Translations under genes and position numbers: made by a program
The notes under the pieces: model-generated
Told to the model about the DNA's origin: nothing
Databases searched by the model: none
The model's input: the letters and a program-made list of their open reading frames with translations, nothing else
Assembly (NCBI GenBank): GCA_942159475.1
Contig: OW804098.1
Location: 9,774,406-9,838,405, forward strand
Source: Sthenelais limicola
Taxonomy: Eukaryota > Annelida > Polychaeta > Phyllodocida > Sigalionidae
Length of the DNA stretch: 64,000 nucleotides
Reading direction: 5' to 3'
Part shown: positions 53,701 through 62,345 of the stretch, piece by piece
Layout of the letters: each line of letters starts with the position of its first letter
Numbering within the stretch: the first letter of the stretch is position 1

Positions 53701-56488
53701 ACACCATCAGGATCTAGCATTTCTTTTGGTGAGACACTGGAGTATGAGTGTAAAGAAGGCTACCAAGCCTCGTATGGAAGGAAGGGGTTGGATATAGAGG
53801 ACAAGGCCCGCAAGTTTGATATGTTATGTCAAGCTGACGGTAGCTTCCAAGTCAAGGGCTCACCTCTCTGTGAAAGTATGTCCTTCATTTTGTATGTTAA
53901 TTAAGCTTCAATGTTTCAAGCAGTTTATTTTCAAGCAGTATATTTTATCTTATATATGATAAATTGAGTTACAAATATACACGTATCTACATCCATGTAT
54001 GTGTATATATCAAACTTAATGATATACAACTTTCCCTGTCCACAAGAATGAACTAATATTTGATTTATCACCTTATTTATCATTATTATTTGAAACGTAT
54101 TCTCTTCCTCAGTCTACAGATTATTATCTTGATATAAGGATTTTCATTGTACTATCATATACAGGGATCTCATGTGGAGCCATCAAGACCAGAGATTATG
54201 CTTCATTTACTAGAACTGACAGACTCTATGGGAGTGAAGTGATTTACACTTGCCAACCAGGATATGAGCCTGTAGATGATGAATTGATGTCCGCAACTTG
54301 CAATGCAGAAGGAGAGTGGGAGGACATTGATGAAGTGGGCAAGTGCAAAGGTGAGTTGTTCCATGCTCCTTTCATTAAAGTTGTATTCTCAATTATTTAT
54401 TTATCAAAAAGTTAAGAGCTGCATTCTCAATTAGTTATTTAGCAAAGAATTAAGAGCTGCATTGTCAATTAATTATTTATTAGGATTATAAGGATTTCTA
54501 CCTCTTTCAGAATTGAACATACGAAGTTGGAAGCTGCATATTTGTACAAACAAATGTCTTGTTTTTTCAGACCAGAATGAATGTGAAGAGGCAGATATAT
54601 GTGGGAACAAAGAGGAAGGTCATGTGTGTATCAATACTCCTGGAAGTTACTCATGTTCCTGTAAATTTGGATACAGCATGAATGAGGAAAAGCGCTGCAA
54701 GCCGATTCCAAAAGAGGATATTGGTAACAATATTATCAATATACAAAACATAAATTTAGTCAGAATATAGATTAAAAACAATATAAACCATAAGTTGTTG
54801 ACAAAACAATGTCACCATGCAGACATTAGCCTTGACAACATTACCAGGTAAGATAAAATCAAATCACCGGTAACGAGTGTTCAGTTGCGTCATAGTCTTA
54901 TGACGTCAGATACTAGAGTTCTTTGACTCAATTTAGTGGTAGCACGGGAACCAAGCACCTCGTTTCAATCACAAAACATAAAATTGTGGTATAATCAAAC
55001 TTCGAACTTAGTGGACACAGTTCTATTTTCTCCTTCTGATACTCCCTGTGCTATGTCCCAGACATCAGATTAGGTTTTGTAATAACAATGTGACAATGTA
55101 ATAACAAGGATTAATTAAACAAATAATGATTTCCTGATATGAGGTGTTTCTTTTTACAGACGCCATTATTGTAAAGGAGAAGCTCAAGGACCTTGGGTGT
55201 GCTCTGTACGACTCACTAAACTTATGTGGTGTTGGGGAGTGTGTCGAAGTTGATGATGTTCCCAATTGCAAGTAAGGAAAATTGTATTCTTTTTTTGAAA
55301 ATTACTATAAGAAAACAACATCAGACTGATGCTGGGACCTTTGGGATCATCCTGGATTCATCCAGGAAATGCCACATCCCAGTTGAAATAAAATATTTTT
55401 TAGAAATAAAATATCACAGAAATAAAATGAAATAAATGTTTCATCAATGGTTACTAGAATCAATATACCAAAGCTAGGAGCAGGTCTTGCTGAATTGTGT
55501 GCAGAAGTAATGTTAGAATTAATAATATTTTACAATCATAAGACAAATCGGCTCCACAAACTACCATGTCTTGGGGATGTCTGGCCGCTACTCCTATTGA
55601 GTTGAGAGAGCAGGGAGAGACAGTGATGGAGAGAGAGGGATAGATAGAGTTGGGAAAAAGGGACAAAGACCTACACACTATTTTAGTCACTATAACTGTG
55701 AAGTCACCAGAAAATGTACAATTCCCTTTCACCAATCCTCTCAAATAATTCCAATTTAAGATAAAAATTCCTGTGCAAAAATTACCACCCAGCATTCTCG
55801 TGTCAGCCTGGCACGAGAATGCTGCTGGCACGAGAATGCTAACTTTATGGACACCCTTGCTAACCCGGAGTTGTATGAAAGCCAGCCCTGATTCAGGGGA
55901 CTGTTTGGTGGTGGTCACCAGAGTACAGGGTCTGAACCAATCAGAGAGACATCGCCACAAATTCTTTACACATCTATTTAGGGAACAGTAAGCACGTGGG
56001 GGTGTCCAATCCTCGATTTTTTATTTTTTTTTAAGATTTTATTTCCACTTGGTTAGCATTATCCCAGATATCTGGGTTCTTCTAATGCACCAAGTTTACA
56101 CAAGATAGAGGGAGTAGTGGGATATAAAGAGTCTATGACAAACAGATCTGATACATTTCCCATACATTGCAGTTGCCCAGATGGAATCAGACGACCACTC
56201 TGCATACCAGAGCCCAACAACCTGCTTCCCATCATCCTCTCCTCCTTGGCTCTGGCTGCTGCCTTTGCCCTGGCCATCTCCTTCAGCCTCCTCTGCTGCT
56301 TCAGGTTTGGCAGGAGACAACTGCCTGCCCCTATGCCGGACCACAGGGTGCCTGAGTACTTCCCTAGAATTCCACCTATGAACGCACCAAATACACCAAG
56401 AACCAACCCAAGAAACACACCGAGAAACACACCCAACATGATTGAACGTTTTTATAGCAAGCCACCGCTCTCATCTATTTTCAGCTGA
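35716..56488 (+). CDS. CCP/EGF multidomain type I membrane protein (16 exons, 1021 aa)
   Basis: Splicing 16 exons at GT/AG junctions gives one open frame of 3066 bases with no stop. Order: signal peptide (1-27), seven CCP modules (28-504), Ca-binding EGF (505-557), CCP (558-634), Ca-EGF (635-691), two CCP (692-828), Ca-EGF (829-879), EGF (880-927), transmembrane helix (~934-960), cytoplasmic tail (961-1021). Each CCP has four Cys, most with a Trp between the third and fourth; three EGFs start with the D-x-[DN]-E-C calcium motif. Introns 1-14 are phase 1 and the last is phase 2, typical of shuffled modules. The role is unknown; a cell-surface binding, adhesion or complement-like immune receptor is inferred. 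The tail is Pro-rich with TPR/NTP repeats and no motif I can name. Exon boundaries are read by eye, without transcript support. Confidence 0.88.
36178..36384 (+). CDS. Exon 2, CCP module 1
   Basis: Acceptor TTGTTTTACAG, donor ACAG|GTAAGT. One CCP with Cys in QLCDP, YLVCDPGF, AATCGT and DGCS, and WTY before the last. It is more divergent from modules 2-6 than they are from each other. Confidence 0.88.
36426..36836. mobile_element. Family F element, copy 1 (intron 2)
   Basis: About 410 bp with long terminal inverted repeats: left TGTGATCTATTTTAGGAAAA then TGAGTCAAAAGTCGCAAAA, right the inverse ending GAAACACATCACA. Other copies are at 37089, 45769 and 56679. There is no coding frame. Confidence 0.8.
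36943..37086. repeat. Family G fragment (intron 2)
   Basis: CCCGCTACTTCTCCCACTAC and related AGTAGCGGG/GAAGCGGGAGC text match the interior of family G (44370, 52367) without its ends. Confidence 0.6.
37089..37496. mobile_element. Family F element, copy 2 (intron 2)
   Basis: 408 bp with both ends present (TGTGATGTGTTTCAAGAAAA ... CATGAAACACATCACA). A second, decayed right end lies near 37790-37830. Confidence 0.8.
38019..38212 (+). repeat. Degenerate family A copy (intron 2)
   Basis: Text such as CTCTACACATTTAGTAAATT and GCGAATTGTTCATTTTCTGA follows the family A order, with large losses. It appears to be an old copy. Confidence 0.6.
38640..39485 (-). pseudogene. 5'-truncated LINE, reverse transcriptase C-terminus
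   Basis: A 251-codon minus-strand frame (39467-38712) reads as the end of a non-LTR retrotransposon RT and its C-terminal region: LNGKKSQLQIIGAKS, VRYLGFKVDRHVSMNDHL, THILSILEYGIVFLG, KLERLLTRAIKIAY and PSLWNKLPANLRNSEW. The YADD core and endonuclease are missing, so only the 3' part was copied, the usual outcome of target-primed reverse transcription. It lies antisense in intron 2. The frame is still open, so it is probably not very old. The clade looks Jockey- or CR1/L2-like but I cannot fix it. Confidence 0.8.
39737..39812 (+). repeat. tRNA-like sequence or tRNA-derived SINE relic
   Basis: TAGCTTAGTGGTTAAAGC has the A-box and a 4 bp D stem. CTTCCAA, with anticodon TCC, sits where the anticodon loop should be. 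GTTTGGGTCCC is a poor B-box. The T stem and acceptor stem do not pair well, so it is not a working tRNA-Gly gene. Confidence 0.45.
40265..40307. repeat. Perfect 20 bp hairpin (intron 2)
   Basis: CTAGTGTGTGTGTAGCCTTG, loop AGG, then its exact inverse CAAGGCTACACACACACTAG. It would form a cruciform or a very stable RNA hairpin. Confidence 0.85.
41358..41558 (+). CDS. Exon 3, CCP module 2
   Basis: First of five nearly identical exons starting GTGGTTGTGATCCAAGT. It encodes a CCP with four Cys and a Trp (ATAWTYLP). It is two codons shorter than exons 4-6 at the 3' end. The acceptor sits in ATGTTTCTGTTGTTTTTCAG, which is also used before exons 4 and 6. Confidence 0.92.
42348..42862. mobile_element. 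LTR-like insertion (intron 3)
   Basis: The homologous introns 3 and 5 align on both sides of this stretch, which is therefore an insertion. It holds a CCAAT (42732), TATAAG (42781) and ATTAAA, and ends ACTCACAACTTAACA, resembling an LTR promoter. I see no target duplication. Confidence 0.4.
43130..43545 (+). repeat. Retroposon 3' end (intron 3)
   Basis: Shares 43152-43312 with 22525-22680 and ends CAAATAAAGACCTCTTATCT then TATCTTA, a short tandem tail typical of LINE or SINE 3' ends. Confidence 0.5.
43681..43887 (+). CDS. Exon 4, CCP module 3
   Basis: 207 bases, phase 1-1, nearly identical to exon 3. Its donor text GTAAGTATGTTTGGGACTCA is shared with introns 5 and 6, so duplication units included intron sequence. 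Confidence 0.92.
44076..44275 (+). repeat. Retroposon 3' end (intron 4)
   Basis: Single copy of the GTGTTGATAAGGGCGTAAAGC type with a CT-rich upstream part and a (CTCA)n tail. It is the family triplicated at 3535-3960. Confidence 0.55.
44370..44848. mobile_element. Family G fold-back element (intron 4)
   Basis: Ends AAGGCTGGGTTCCACTGGCC and its inverse GGCCAGTGGAACTCAGCTT. The interior is a chain of internal hairpins of AGAAGCGGGAGC/GCTCCCGCTTCT units, so the whole ~480 bp element folds back on itself. Confidence 0.75.
45040..45377 (+). repeat. Minisatellite, ~35 bp unit (intron 4)
   Basis: About nine to ten units of TTCATAGACCACCCTTGCTA then CCAAAACCTTGTAA, 34-36 bp, with two alternating variants (CCTTGTAA and CGTTACAA). 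Confidence 0.85.
45769..46278. mobile_element. Family F element, copy 3 (intron 4)
   Basis: Both F ends are present (CATGATGTATTTCAGGATAA, CCTGAAACACATCAT). It is longer than the others because a ~110 bp retroposon tail (45854-45965, with ATTCAATTCAATTCATAGAT) is nested in it. Confidence 0.75.
46700..47225. mobile_element. Possible solo LTR (intron 4)
   Basis: Not matched by the homologous introns. It holds CCAAT (47011), TATAAATAAAGG (47085) and downstream text ending GTTCTCACAACA. It resembles an LTR promoter and R/U5 region. The limits are uncertain. A G/C-homopolymer stretch lies at 46742-46752. Confidence 0.35.
47299..47505 (+). CDS. Exon 5, CCP module 4
   Basis: 207 bases, phase 1-1, nearly identical to exons 4 and 6. 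It has GTGTWTYLPVDGCP before the donor ACAG|GTAAGT. Confidence 0.92.
47534..47770 (-). repeat. Family A element (intron 5)
   Basis: Full copy 28 bases after the exon 5 donor. The left tip is TGGGTCAGATTCTCAGAAAA; the right end is intact. Family A therefore also inserts into transcribed gene introns. Confidence 0.88.
48557..48763 (+). CDS. Exon 6, CCP module 5
   Basis: 207 bases, phase 1-1, with the standard four Cys and Trp. It differs from exon 5 by only a handful of bases. Confidence 0.92.
49048..49251 (+). CDS. Exon 7, CCP module 6
   Basis: 204 bases, phase 1-1. Same module type, with TTGCDTTA at its end. Its donor is A|GTAAGA, unlike the ACAG|GTAAGT of exons 2-6. Confidence 0.9.
49282..49625 (+). 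mobile_element. Family B element, copy 4 (intron 7)
   Basis: AATAGGGGAGTTGCATAGCC to CATGCAACTCTCCTAT, full length, 30 bases after the exon 7 donor. Confidence 0.8.
49682..49955 (+). repeat. LTR relic with primer-binding site (intron 7)
   Basis: Starts TGTTATACCATCAGG, ends GGGCACAACA (49938), followed by TTGGTGGAGAACG. It shares its 5' start, CGTTCCACCAGGTGGCACC, AAACTTTTAGATTATNATTA and end with the relic at 50701, so both are copies of one ~260-290 bp LTR. Confidence 0.6.
50414..50611 (+). CDS. Exon 8, CCP module 7
   Basis: 198 bases, phase 1-1. A more divergent CCP (CDPSTLTVTNA ... IYHCTDGF ... LCDAGTW ... AGCDT). It closes the tandem CCP run before the first EGF. Confidence 0.88.
50701..51003 (+). 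repeat. LTR relic with primer-binding site (intron 8)
   Basis: A 287 bp LTR, TGTTATACCGTC ... GGGTGTAACA (50987), followed at once by TTGGTGGAGAACCCGG. This is the form expected of an LTR plus start of the leader. No coding part remains. Confidence 0.65.
51176..51334 (+). CDS. Exon 9, Ca-binding EGF 1
   Basis: 159 bases, phase 1-1. Six Cys with the calcium motif VDEC, N and Y at the hydroxylation-type region (CINTYGSYYC), and an unusually long loop before the sixth Cys (GWIGSLEDIASLSLTKGSC). Confidence 0.88.
52122..52352 (+). CDS. Exon 10, CCP module 8
   Basis: 231 bases, phase 1-1. Cys in QTCSSPP, VIKCNNGW, VSCVQSG and EGCM, with SWQPF between the last two. The acceptor AACAG|AGCAG is chosen because it keeps the frame. 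Confidence 0.82.
52367..52854. mobile_element. Family G fold-back element (intron 10)
   Basis: Starts 14 bases after the exon 10 coding end. Ends AGCTGGGTTCGACTGGCCGG and its inverse CCGGCCAGTGGAACCCAGCC; TTAA adjoins both. The interior is rich in hairpins of GAAGCGGGAGC text. Confidence 0.78.
52986..53156 (+). CDS. Exon 11, Ca-binding EGF 2
   Basis: 171 bases, phase 1-1. VDMNEC calcium motif and CVNTLGSYYCQC, again with an extended last loop carrying an additional Cys (GYCW). This matches exon 9 in layout, so the two EGF exons are related. Confidence 0.88.
53651..53875 (+). CDS. Exon 12, CCP module 9
   Basis: 225 bases, phase 1-1. Cys in NTCDVP, YECKEGY, MLCQADG and PLCE. There is a charged insertion (YGRKGLDIEDKARK) and no Trp near the end. 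Confidence 0.85.
54165..54350 (+). CDS. Exon 13, CCP module 10
   Basis: 186 bases, phase 1-1. Classical CCP: ISCGAIK, VIYTCQPGYEP, ATCNAEGEWE, GKCK. Confidence 0.88.
54571..54723 (+). CDS. Exon 14, Ca-binding EGF 3
   Basis: 153 bases, phase 1-1, acceptor TTTTTTCAG. DQNEC calcium motif, CINTPGSYSCSC, six Cys. The donor ATTG|GTAACA is weaker than the others. Confidence 0.87.
55160..55271 (+). CDS. Exon 15, EGF 4, first part
   Basis: 112 bases, entering phase 1 and leaving phase 2. Holds the first four Cys of an EGF (LGC, NLC, GEC, NC) without a calcium motif. The remaining two Cys are in exon 16. Confidence 0.82.
55707..55775 (-). repeat. Family A fragment (intron 15)
   Basis: GAAAATGTACAATTCCCTTT to AATTTAAGATAAAAATT matches the left third of a reverse A copy. 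Confidence 0.65.
56173..56488 (+). CDS. Exon 16, EGF end, transmembrane helix and tail
   Basis: Completes EGF 4 (NCPDGIRRPLC). A ~27-residue hydrophobic helix (LLPIILSSLALAAAFALAI and on) follows, then FRFGRR as stop-transfer and a 56-residue Pro/Asn/Thr-rich tail with near-repeats of NTPRTNP, ending at TGA. This makes the product a type I membrane protein with a short tail and no enzymatic domain. Confidence 0.88.
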
Positions 56489-56657
56489 GTCCACAAACCT
56501 ACTGAGGCTGCAGGCATTCATGTGACATTTATGATAAACTGGGATTGTTTTATTCTTGTCTTTTAAATCTAAAATAAAAAACTAAGTTTTAAAATACAGT
56601 TCAACATAAACGTGTAACTAAATTTTTAGCAATTAAGCTGTTCATGGTTAATGAGAC

Positions 56658-56663
56658 AATAAA
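56658..56663 (+). terminator. Candidate poly(A) signal of the CCP/EGF gene
   Basis: AATAAA 170 bases after the stop codon; another AATAAA is near 56572. A family F element begins 16 bases downstream. Confidence 0.5.
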
Positions 56664-56678
56664 GAATATTGTATATAT

Positions 56679-57088
56679 TGTGATGTGTTCCAGGAAAATG
56701 AGTCACAAGTCGCAAAATTGATATTTTTCAAAGTGTTTTTTTCTCAAGATCATTTTATTTGAATGTTCTGATTTTTAAGGGGTTTAGCACTTATAGTCGT
56801 ATGAATCGATGTAACAAATTTTGGTATGTTGTATTAAATATATCCTTGCGTTTTGAAGGCCTTCATATGGAGTACATTTAATTACTTTACTGGTAATTAC
56901 CCATCCAGAAACATTGCAAACTATGTTTTCAAAAATAAAAATATCAAACATAAAATATAGAAATACTTGTAAGGTGTCATAGTGTTTACTATCATTGGCA
57001 TCACCTTGATCTCATCTTTTCAGATATGGTGATATCTCAAAATCCATATTTTGCGACTTATGACTCATTTTCCTAAAAACGGATCACA
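56679..57088. mobile_element. Family F element, copy 4
   Basis: 410 bp, TGTGATGTGTTCCAGGAAAA to TTCCTAAAAACGGATCACA, directly beyond the gene's 3' end. Confidence 0.8.
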
Positions 57089-60000
57089 TTTATAGACAGT
57101 CAAATGATCTATTCAGGGTCTAGTGCACTGTTGGTGCATAATCCCAAGGCGATGAACTCAAGGGACTAAATATGTGCATACATGCTCTACCGATTACTTG
57201 AAATTGATTATTAGACAAATTTAACCGAATTTTACCAGTACTAGATGATAAAGTGTTGCATATGTCTGAATAGACTCCAAATTCTTGCATAAACATGTAA
57301 CAGCAGCACAATACACATAAGTGCAGTTCTATAAGTCATAGCAGATTGTCTTTATCGTTAGCTATAGCTCAGAATGCAGCTTTAAACGCCTATTGGCAAT
57401 ATTCACTAAAAGCATAGATTATACTGGTACATCTATAAATAGCAATAAGTATAACAATAGTTTTAATGACAGAAACATAACCTCTACCCTAGGCCTACTG
57501 CTGATCTCCTAGCTGCAGATAGGGTTCAATAAGTTGGATTCTAAAAAGAATTTTTCTTGTTAATTCCTCGATAATTAGTGCTATATTGAGGTAAAAACTA
57601 TCGAATGAAAGGGCAGATACTCATGATACTTTCACCAGCATTCTGTGATGTGTGTGATAATGACAGAAAGAACGCAACCATGACTTAGACCTAGTAGTAG
57701 TAGCAGTAGTATTAGGCCTAGTAGTAATAGATATAGTAGAAAACAATTTGATGATCATTACGCAACAAATGTAGATGTTGCTTCATTTAAATAAAAATCA
57801 AATCAAATGAAAACCAAATGAAAATGGCAGGATGCTCTTTTTCAAATGTCTCTTTGACCACACTCTATGACACAGGAAATCAATGTCGAAACAAAACAAT
57901 ATTATTTGCATAAGTCTATTTGCTTTATGTCTCCAAAGTTTCCATTTTTCACGAGTTTAGCTCTACAGTTTAGCTTTACACCCTTCCCATACAAACACCA
58001 TGTGAGGTAATAACTTTTCAAAGGGGGCCCTCAGGAAGATCTATGGTTTCATACAGGAGACCCACTCCCTTTTCGGTGTCAAAATTTGATGTTATTGAAA
58101 GTGTTCGTTTCCGAAAATAAAACATTATACATACATACATGTTATATAAAACATTATACATACATACATGTTATATAAAACATTATACATACATACATGT
58201 TATATATCAAATTCTGACCATCAGAACCTGAATGAATGTCTAGAATGATACGATAAGGTCTGATGTATTAATTATTATATAAGCTTATGTCTAATGTATA
58301 TTTAGTATGTATACGTGCATTCCACTCGAGAGTGGGTGTGATAAAAATTCATATAATTATATGTGTACGATAAAAATGTTCAAAAGTTGTCAAAATTACT
58401 GTCACAATTGAAGATATGAAACAGCAAAATTCAAAATAAAGTTGAAATCTGCTTGAATTGTCTCCTTTGTTTGTTAAATTGAATCCATGATGAAAATATA
58501 TCGCATAGAAATTTCTCTACCATGCATAAACATAATAATCAGACTTAATCTATCAAACTCAATTGCTCCATGGAGGCCCTCTGCCTGCGGTATCATGCTT
58601 CTGCGGAGGAATCTCATTCCAATAAAACATTTGATTATGTGCGGCTTAAGGGAAGTTGGCAGGTCTTCTTTTGCCTAATAATAATTTACTGAGATCTTAG
58701 TAATAATTATAAAGTTGTTTAAAAAGTGATAACTAAAGAACCCGACAGGCACTGAGTGCAATTGAGTGTGATAGCACTGTGATCATTTTGTGATTGACCG
58801 TAAATTAGTGAAGTGTGATACTTATGGCTTTGAATCACAGTGAAATGGACATCCCATTAGCCATCATTATGTGAAATCCATTGCGTCCATTTCCTCCTAT
58901 GCTGTTGGTGGTCTCACACTTGTGTTGCACCAGGTTCTCATTCATATTCATTTATGTTTGTATTAAACCTGTGTTAATTAACCAATTATATCTGTGAATA
59001 CATGTTTTCTTCAAAAGTCAATGATATGGGTGTGATTTCAATTGCGCATGTAATGCGCATTCAAAATTGCATCTAAATACTCATAATGCAGCCACAACTG
59101 GTCGCAATACCTGGCACTGCTTACTCACCTAGCATTCACACTTACTCTTGCGCATCTGACACTCATACTCACTCTCTGATACCAATTCAAAGAAACCCCT
59201 ACACACAGAGCTAAATGATGTAAGCCTACCTCCATATTACTAAAAGAACATACTTGGGTTTTTTTTTAATATTCTTATTGGCCAAGTCATTTAACAAAAG
59301 GCCATTTAATGGAGGAAAAGGAACACACGCATAACTGACCACGCAGCTATCTTTCATGCGTTGCCTTGAACATTTACATATAATAATAATTACAAAATCG
59401 ATGGTATATGGATTCACAGATGTTACTCTAAGTGAGAACAAATCGTCTACTATCGTCATACAGAGTTGGTGTTAATTTCATGTGACAAGTCTTGAGAAAA
59501 CAAAACAATACACAATGCTATCATATCCGATTACCAATACATTAGTTGCATTTTCCCAGTTCAACCTTGATACTGGAATACAAATATAGTTGGTGTTCAT
59601 ACAGATTGTCTAACTCACCGCGCTTCTCTATATCGCTCCACAAGTAATACCTTTAACAGCCTATGCTCAACAATTGTTTTCAGCTCGTCGTCCAATTCAT
59701 TCCATTCACGTTTGCCTTCATATACTATCAATCGTTTATATATCATTCTGTATTGGGCCTTATGCTAGGTTTGGGTTATTGTTGTTACATACTGATTACT
59801 CACTGATTGAATTCGTCCATTCATATTCACAATTTTAGGAAAGTCAGATAGACATGTCAGGATATTTAATCTTTTTGGAATTTTGTAGAAATCTCAAATA
59901 GTCGCCGAGGTATAAGCATAGATATTCACTGCATTCAAGTACAATAATATTATTTCACTGAAAAATGGATTATTACCGACTTATCAGTATAATTTACAAA

Positions 60001-61787
60001 AGTGTACTAGCAACGATGAAGAGAATCAGTAGAAATAATATTCATATAATCTGTGTTTTTAGAAATATGGAACTTGTTCCTAGGAATACATGTCATTTGC
60101 AGGTTTATACGATCAGAATTGAGTAAGATATGACATAAACAAAAAGCATGAAAAACATCAAAATTGTAGTTAAATTTCTGGAATCGATTCCATACAACAT
60201 GTATTGGTCTCAGAGCCTAATCTATACATAGAAAACAATTCTATTATGTATGTTCGAAATAATGGGAATAGGCCATTACTCTTAGTCAATAGCCCTTACC
60301 ATTATGCGACTTGTTTTCACCAGGTGGCGGGACTGTTTTCACCAGGTAGCGCATCTGGGAACTGGGGTGCATTTACAAATTCTTTTACAATAAGATTGCC
60401 GCTAATACACTTATGTGACATTCATACCACTATAGATATTCCACATAATGTACATAGGGATGTTATAAATGATATGCTTCAATAGTTTATGTGTGTTATA
60501 TACCTGTTTGATATTGAAAAATGCTGTGATCAAAGCACCCTAATGACTGTACATATAGATTGCCCCTAGTGGCTTGTGGAAGGCAGAGCAACCAAACAAC
60601 TGGAACACATCTAATGATATGCTCCTATGCATCAGACTTACAAAGAAGATGGTAGAATTGATGAAAGCAAATTGATGCATATGAAGAGAGGGCAACACAG
60701 GGAATAATGATACCCTTCAAACCTTTCTGCATGAAAAAATATACTGCCACTGCCAGGGCAGGAAAATTAAAACTAACATGACCTGTCTTATTTAGTTCAG
60801 ATGCTATTAATCTAAGGAATTGGTAGTACATAAATATCACGCTCAAAATGCCATAAGAATTTGCTATTTTTTGCACTCATATTGCGTTATACCCATAGCG
60901 TGACCATCACGCAATCATTGCGCAATAATTATTGCGTGAAAAGCGTCCACACTCATCACGGAACTATGGCGAAATGATCGCGCATTAAAAATCGCGCAGA
61001 ATCGCGTTCATTTGCCCGTCGGGAAGTTATTCAAACAACTAAATCCGTTTTAAACCCAAACTAGAAAGTCTGTTAATTATTAACTGATCAAAATTTATTT
61101 TGATGTGATCAGATAAGATAAATAAAACGAATGAATGTCTTTCACGCGTGCCTTTGGCACGCGTGAATGCGTTGTGAATTTTCTGAATGCGTTGTTGCAT
61201 ATGCAGCTTCAGTTTAGTTCTATTTTTATGTCATGATATATATTTAAGCGTTATTTGACCATTATTTAGCTTTAGTTAATGTCTCACAACCCTCCGACTC
61301 AGCAAAAGCAAGCGCCTATAGCCTTGCATCATGAAATGAGCTTCATGAAATGAGCATCATGAAATAAGTGCCATTTTTTTTATTTTTACAAATCCTTTAT
61401 TCAAAAACACCTGCCATCTAGGCATATACATTGCTAAATCATCATTATTGACAATACGTAAAAGAAATAACGTACGGTAGTTATATCCCAGTATTATTTT
61501 CACATTGTTCTTATTTGGCTTGTAAAAATGCTATACTTATGCACTAAGAAACATAATATTGAACCCTATAGGCTAGTATTACTCTTGTCACAAATGATCT
61601 TGGCCGGTAGCGATTTGTCATAAATCAGAATAATCTGTAAGGCAAAGGCCTGCTAATTTTTAAATGTACTTTCTTTTTAAGGATCATTGTTGATACCAAC
61701 CCCCTATTATTAGATCAAATACACCCTTAATCATCAAGGGAAAGGAGTTGGTTTATATAATCCATGTAATCCATATCAACCGATCCC
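57089..61787. other. Unassigned 3' spacer
   Basis: About 4.7 kb with no supported gene. It contains three 29 bp repeats of CATTATACATACATACATGT at 58119-58208, a doubled TTTTCACCAGGTRGCG at 60314-60355, GCG-rich short palindromes at 60880-61010, and a perfect hairpin at 61141. Confidence 0.5.
61141..61167. repeat. Perfect 12 bp hairpin
   Basis: TTCACGCGTGCC, loop TTT, GGCACGCGTGAA. Several inverted GCG-containing words lie in the 260 bases upstream. Confidence 0.8.
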
Positions 61788-62191
61788 TAGGCATTTCACT
61801 GTACGTCTTCTTTTCTAGCTTTTGGAATTCTTCTTTGATACCCCTTTGATTCCTCTTCCTCTTCGAATTCCTCTTTGATTCCTTTTCATCCTTTCTCTGA
61901 TTTGTTGTTTTTCCAGTTGTTTCTTGATCATCCTAATACCTGTATAGTCACTCTCGCAATCACCTTGGAGGAAGGTATGACTTCTTTCTTGCTTTCCTCT
62001 ACCTCATGTCCTTGTAAAAAGTTCTCGTTGGGTTTGATTTCTTCCCTTTCTTCCAGCTCTTCAGCTTCTAGCTTGTCCAACAAGCAGAGCAACTGAGCAA
62101 AGTAGGCCTACCCCTTCTGCCTTTCAAAGCTTTCTTGGGCTTGATCTGCCATAGACCAAACCAACGTTTTTAGATCTATCTCAACTTCCAT
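61788..62191 (-). pseudogene. Decayed coding-like fragment
   Basis: From an ATG at 62191 the minus strand reads MEVEIDLKTLVWSMADQAQE and on for 27 codons to a TAG. The same frame then stays open for 56 codons (LLDKLEAEELEEREEIK ... KVIARVTIQ) to TGA. After a frame change it goes on with Lys/Arg/Glu-rich codons (ETTGKTTNQRKDEKESKR ... LEKKTYSEMPRDRL). Protein-like composition across two breaks suggests a pseudogene of a coiled-coil or basic protein. I do not recognise the family. An intron at VTIQ|GTATTAG is an alternative reading. Confidence 0.35.
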
Positions 62192-62195
62192 CGTT

Positions 62196-62345
62196 TAGAA
62201 TAGAATAGAATAGAATAGAATAATCTTTTATTTGTCCAAGTATTTCAACAGTTACAGACAAATAGGTCCACAGGCCTCTGGGAAGATCCCAGCTCTTCCA
62301 GTCGTTACCTTTGACAATTAATTATTCAATTTCACAAACCAAAGA
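62196..62345 (-). repeat. Retroposon 3' end with (ATTCT)n tail
   Basis: (AGAAT)n then AATCTTTTATTTGTCCAAGT on the plus strand is, on the minus strand, GGACAAATAAAAGATT plus an (ATTCT)n tail, typical of a LINE or SINE end. Confidence 0.5.

Noticed and set aside
56059..56439. Minus-strand 126-codon frame over exon 16
   Set aside because: Antisense shadow of the transmembrane and tail exon, which is supported by splice phase and domain order.
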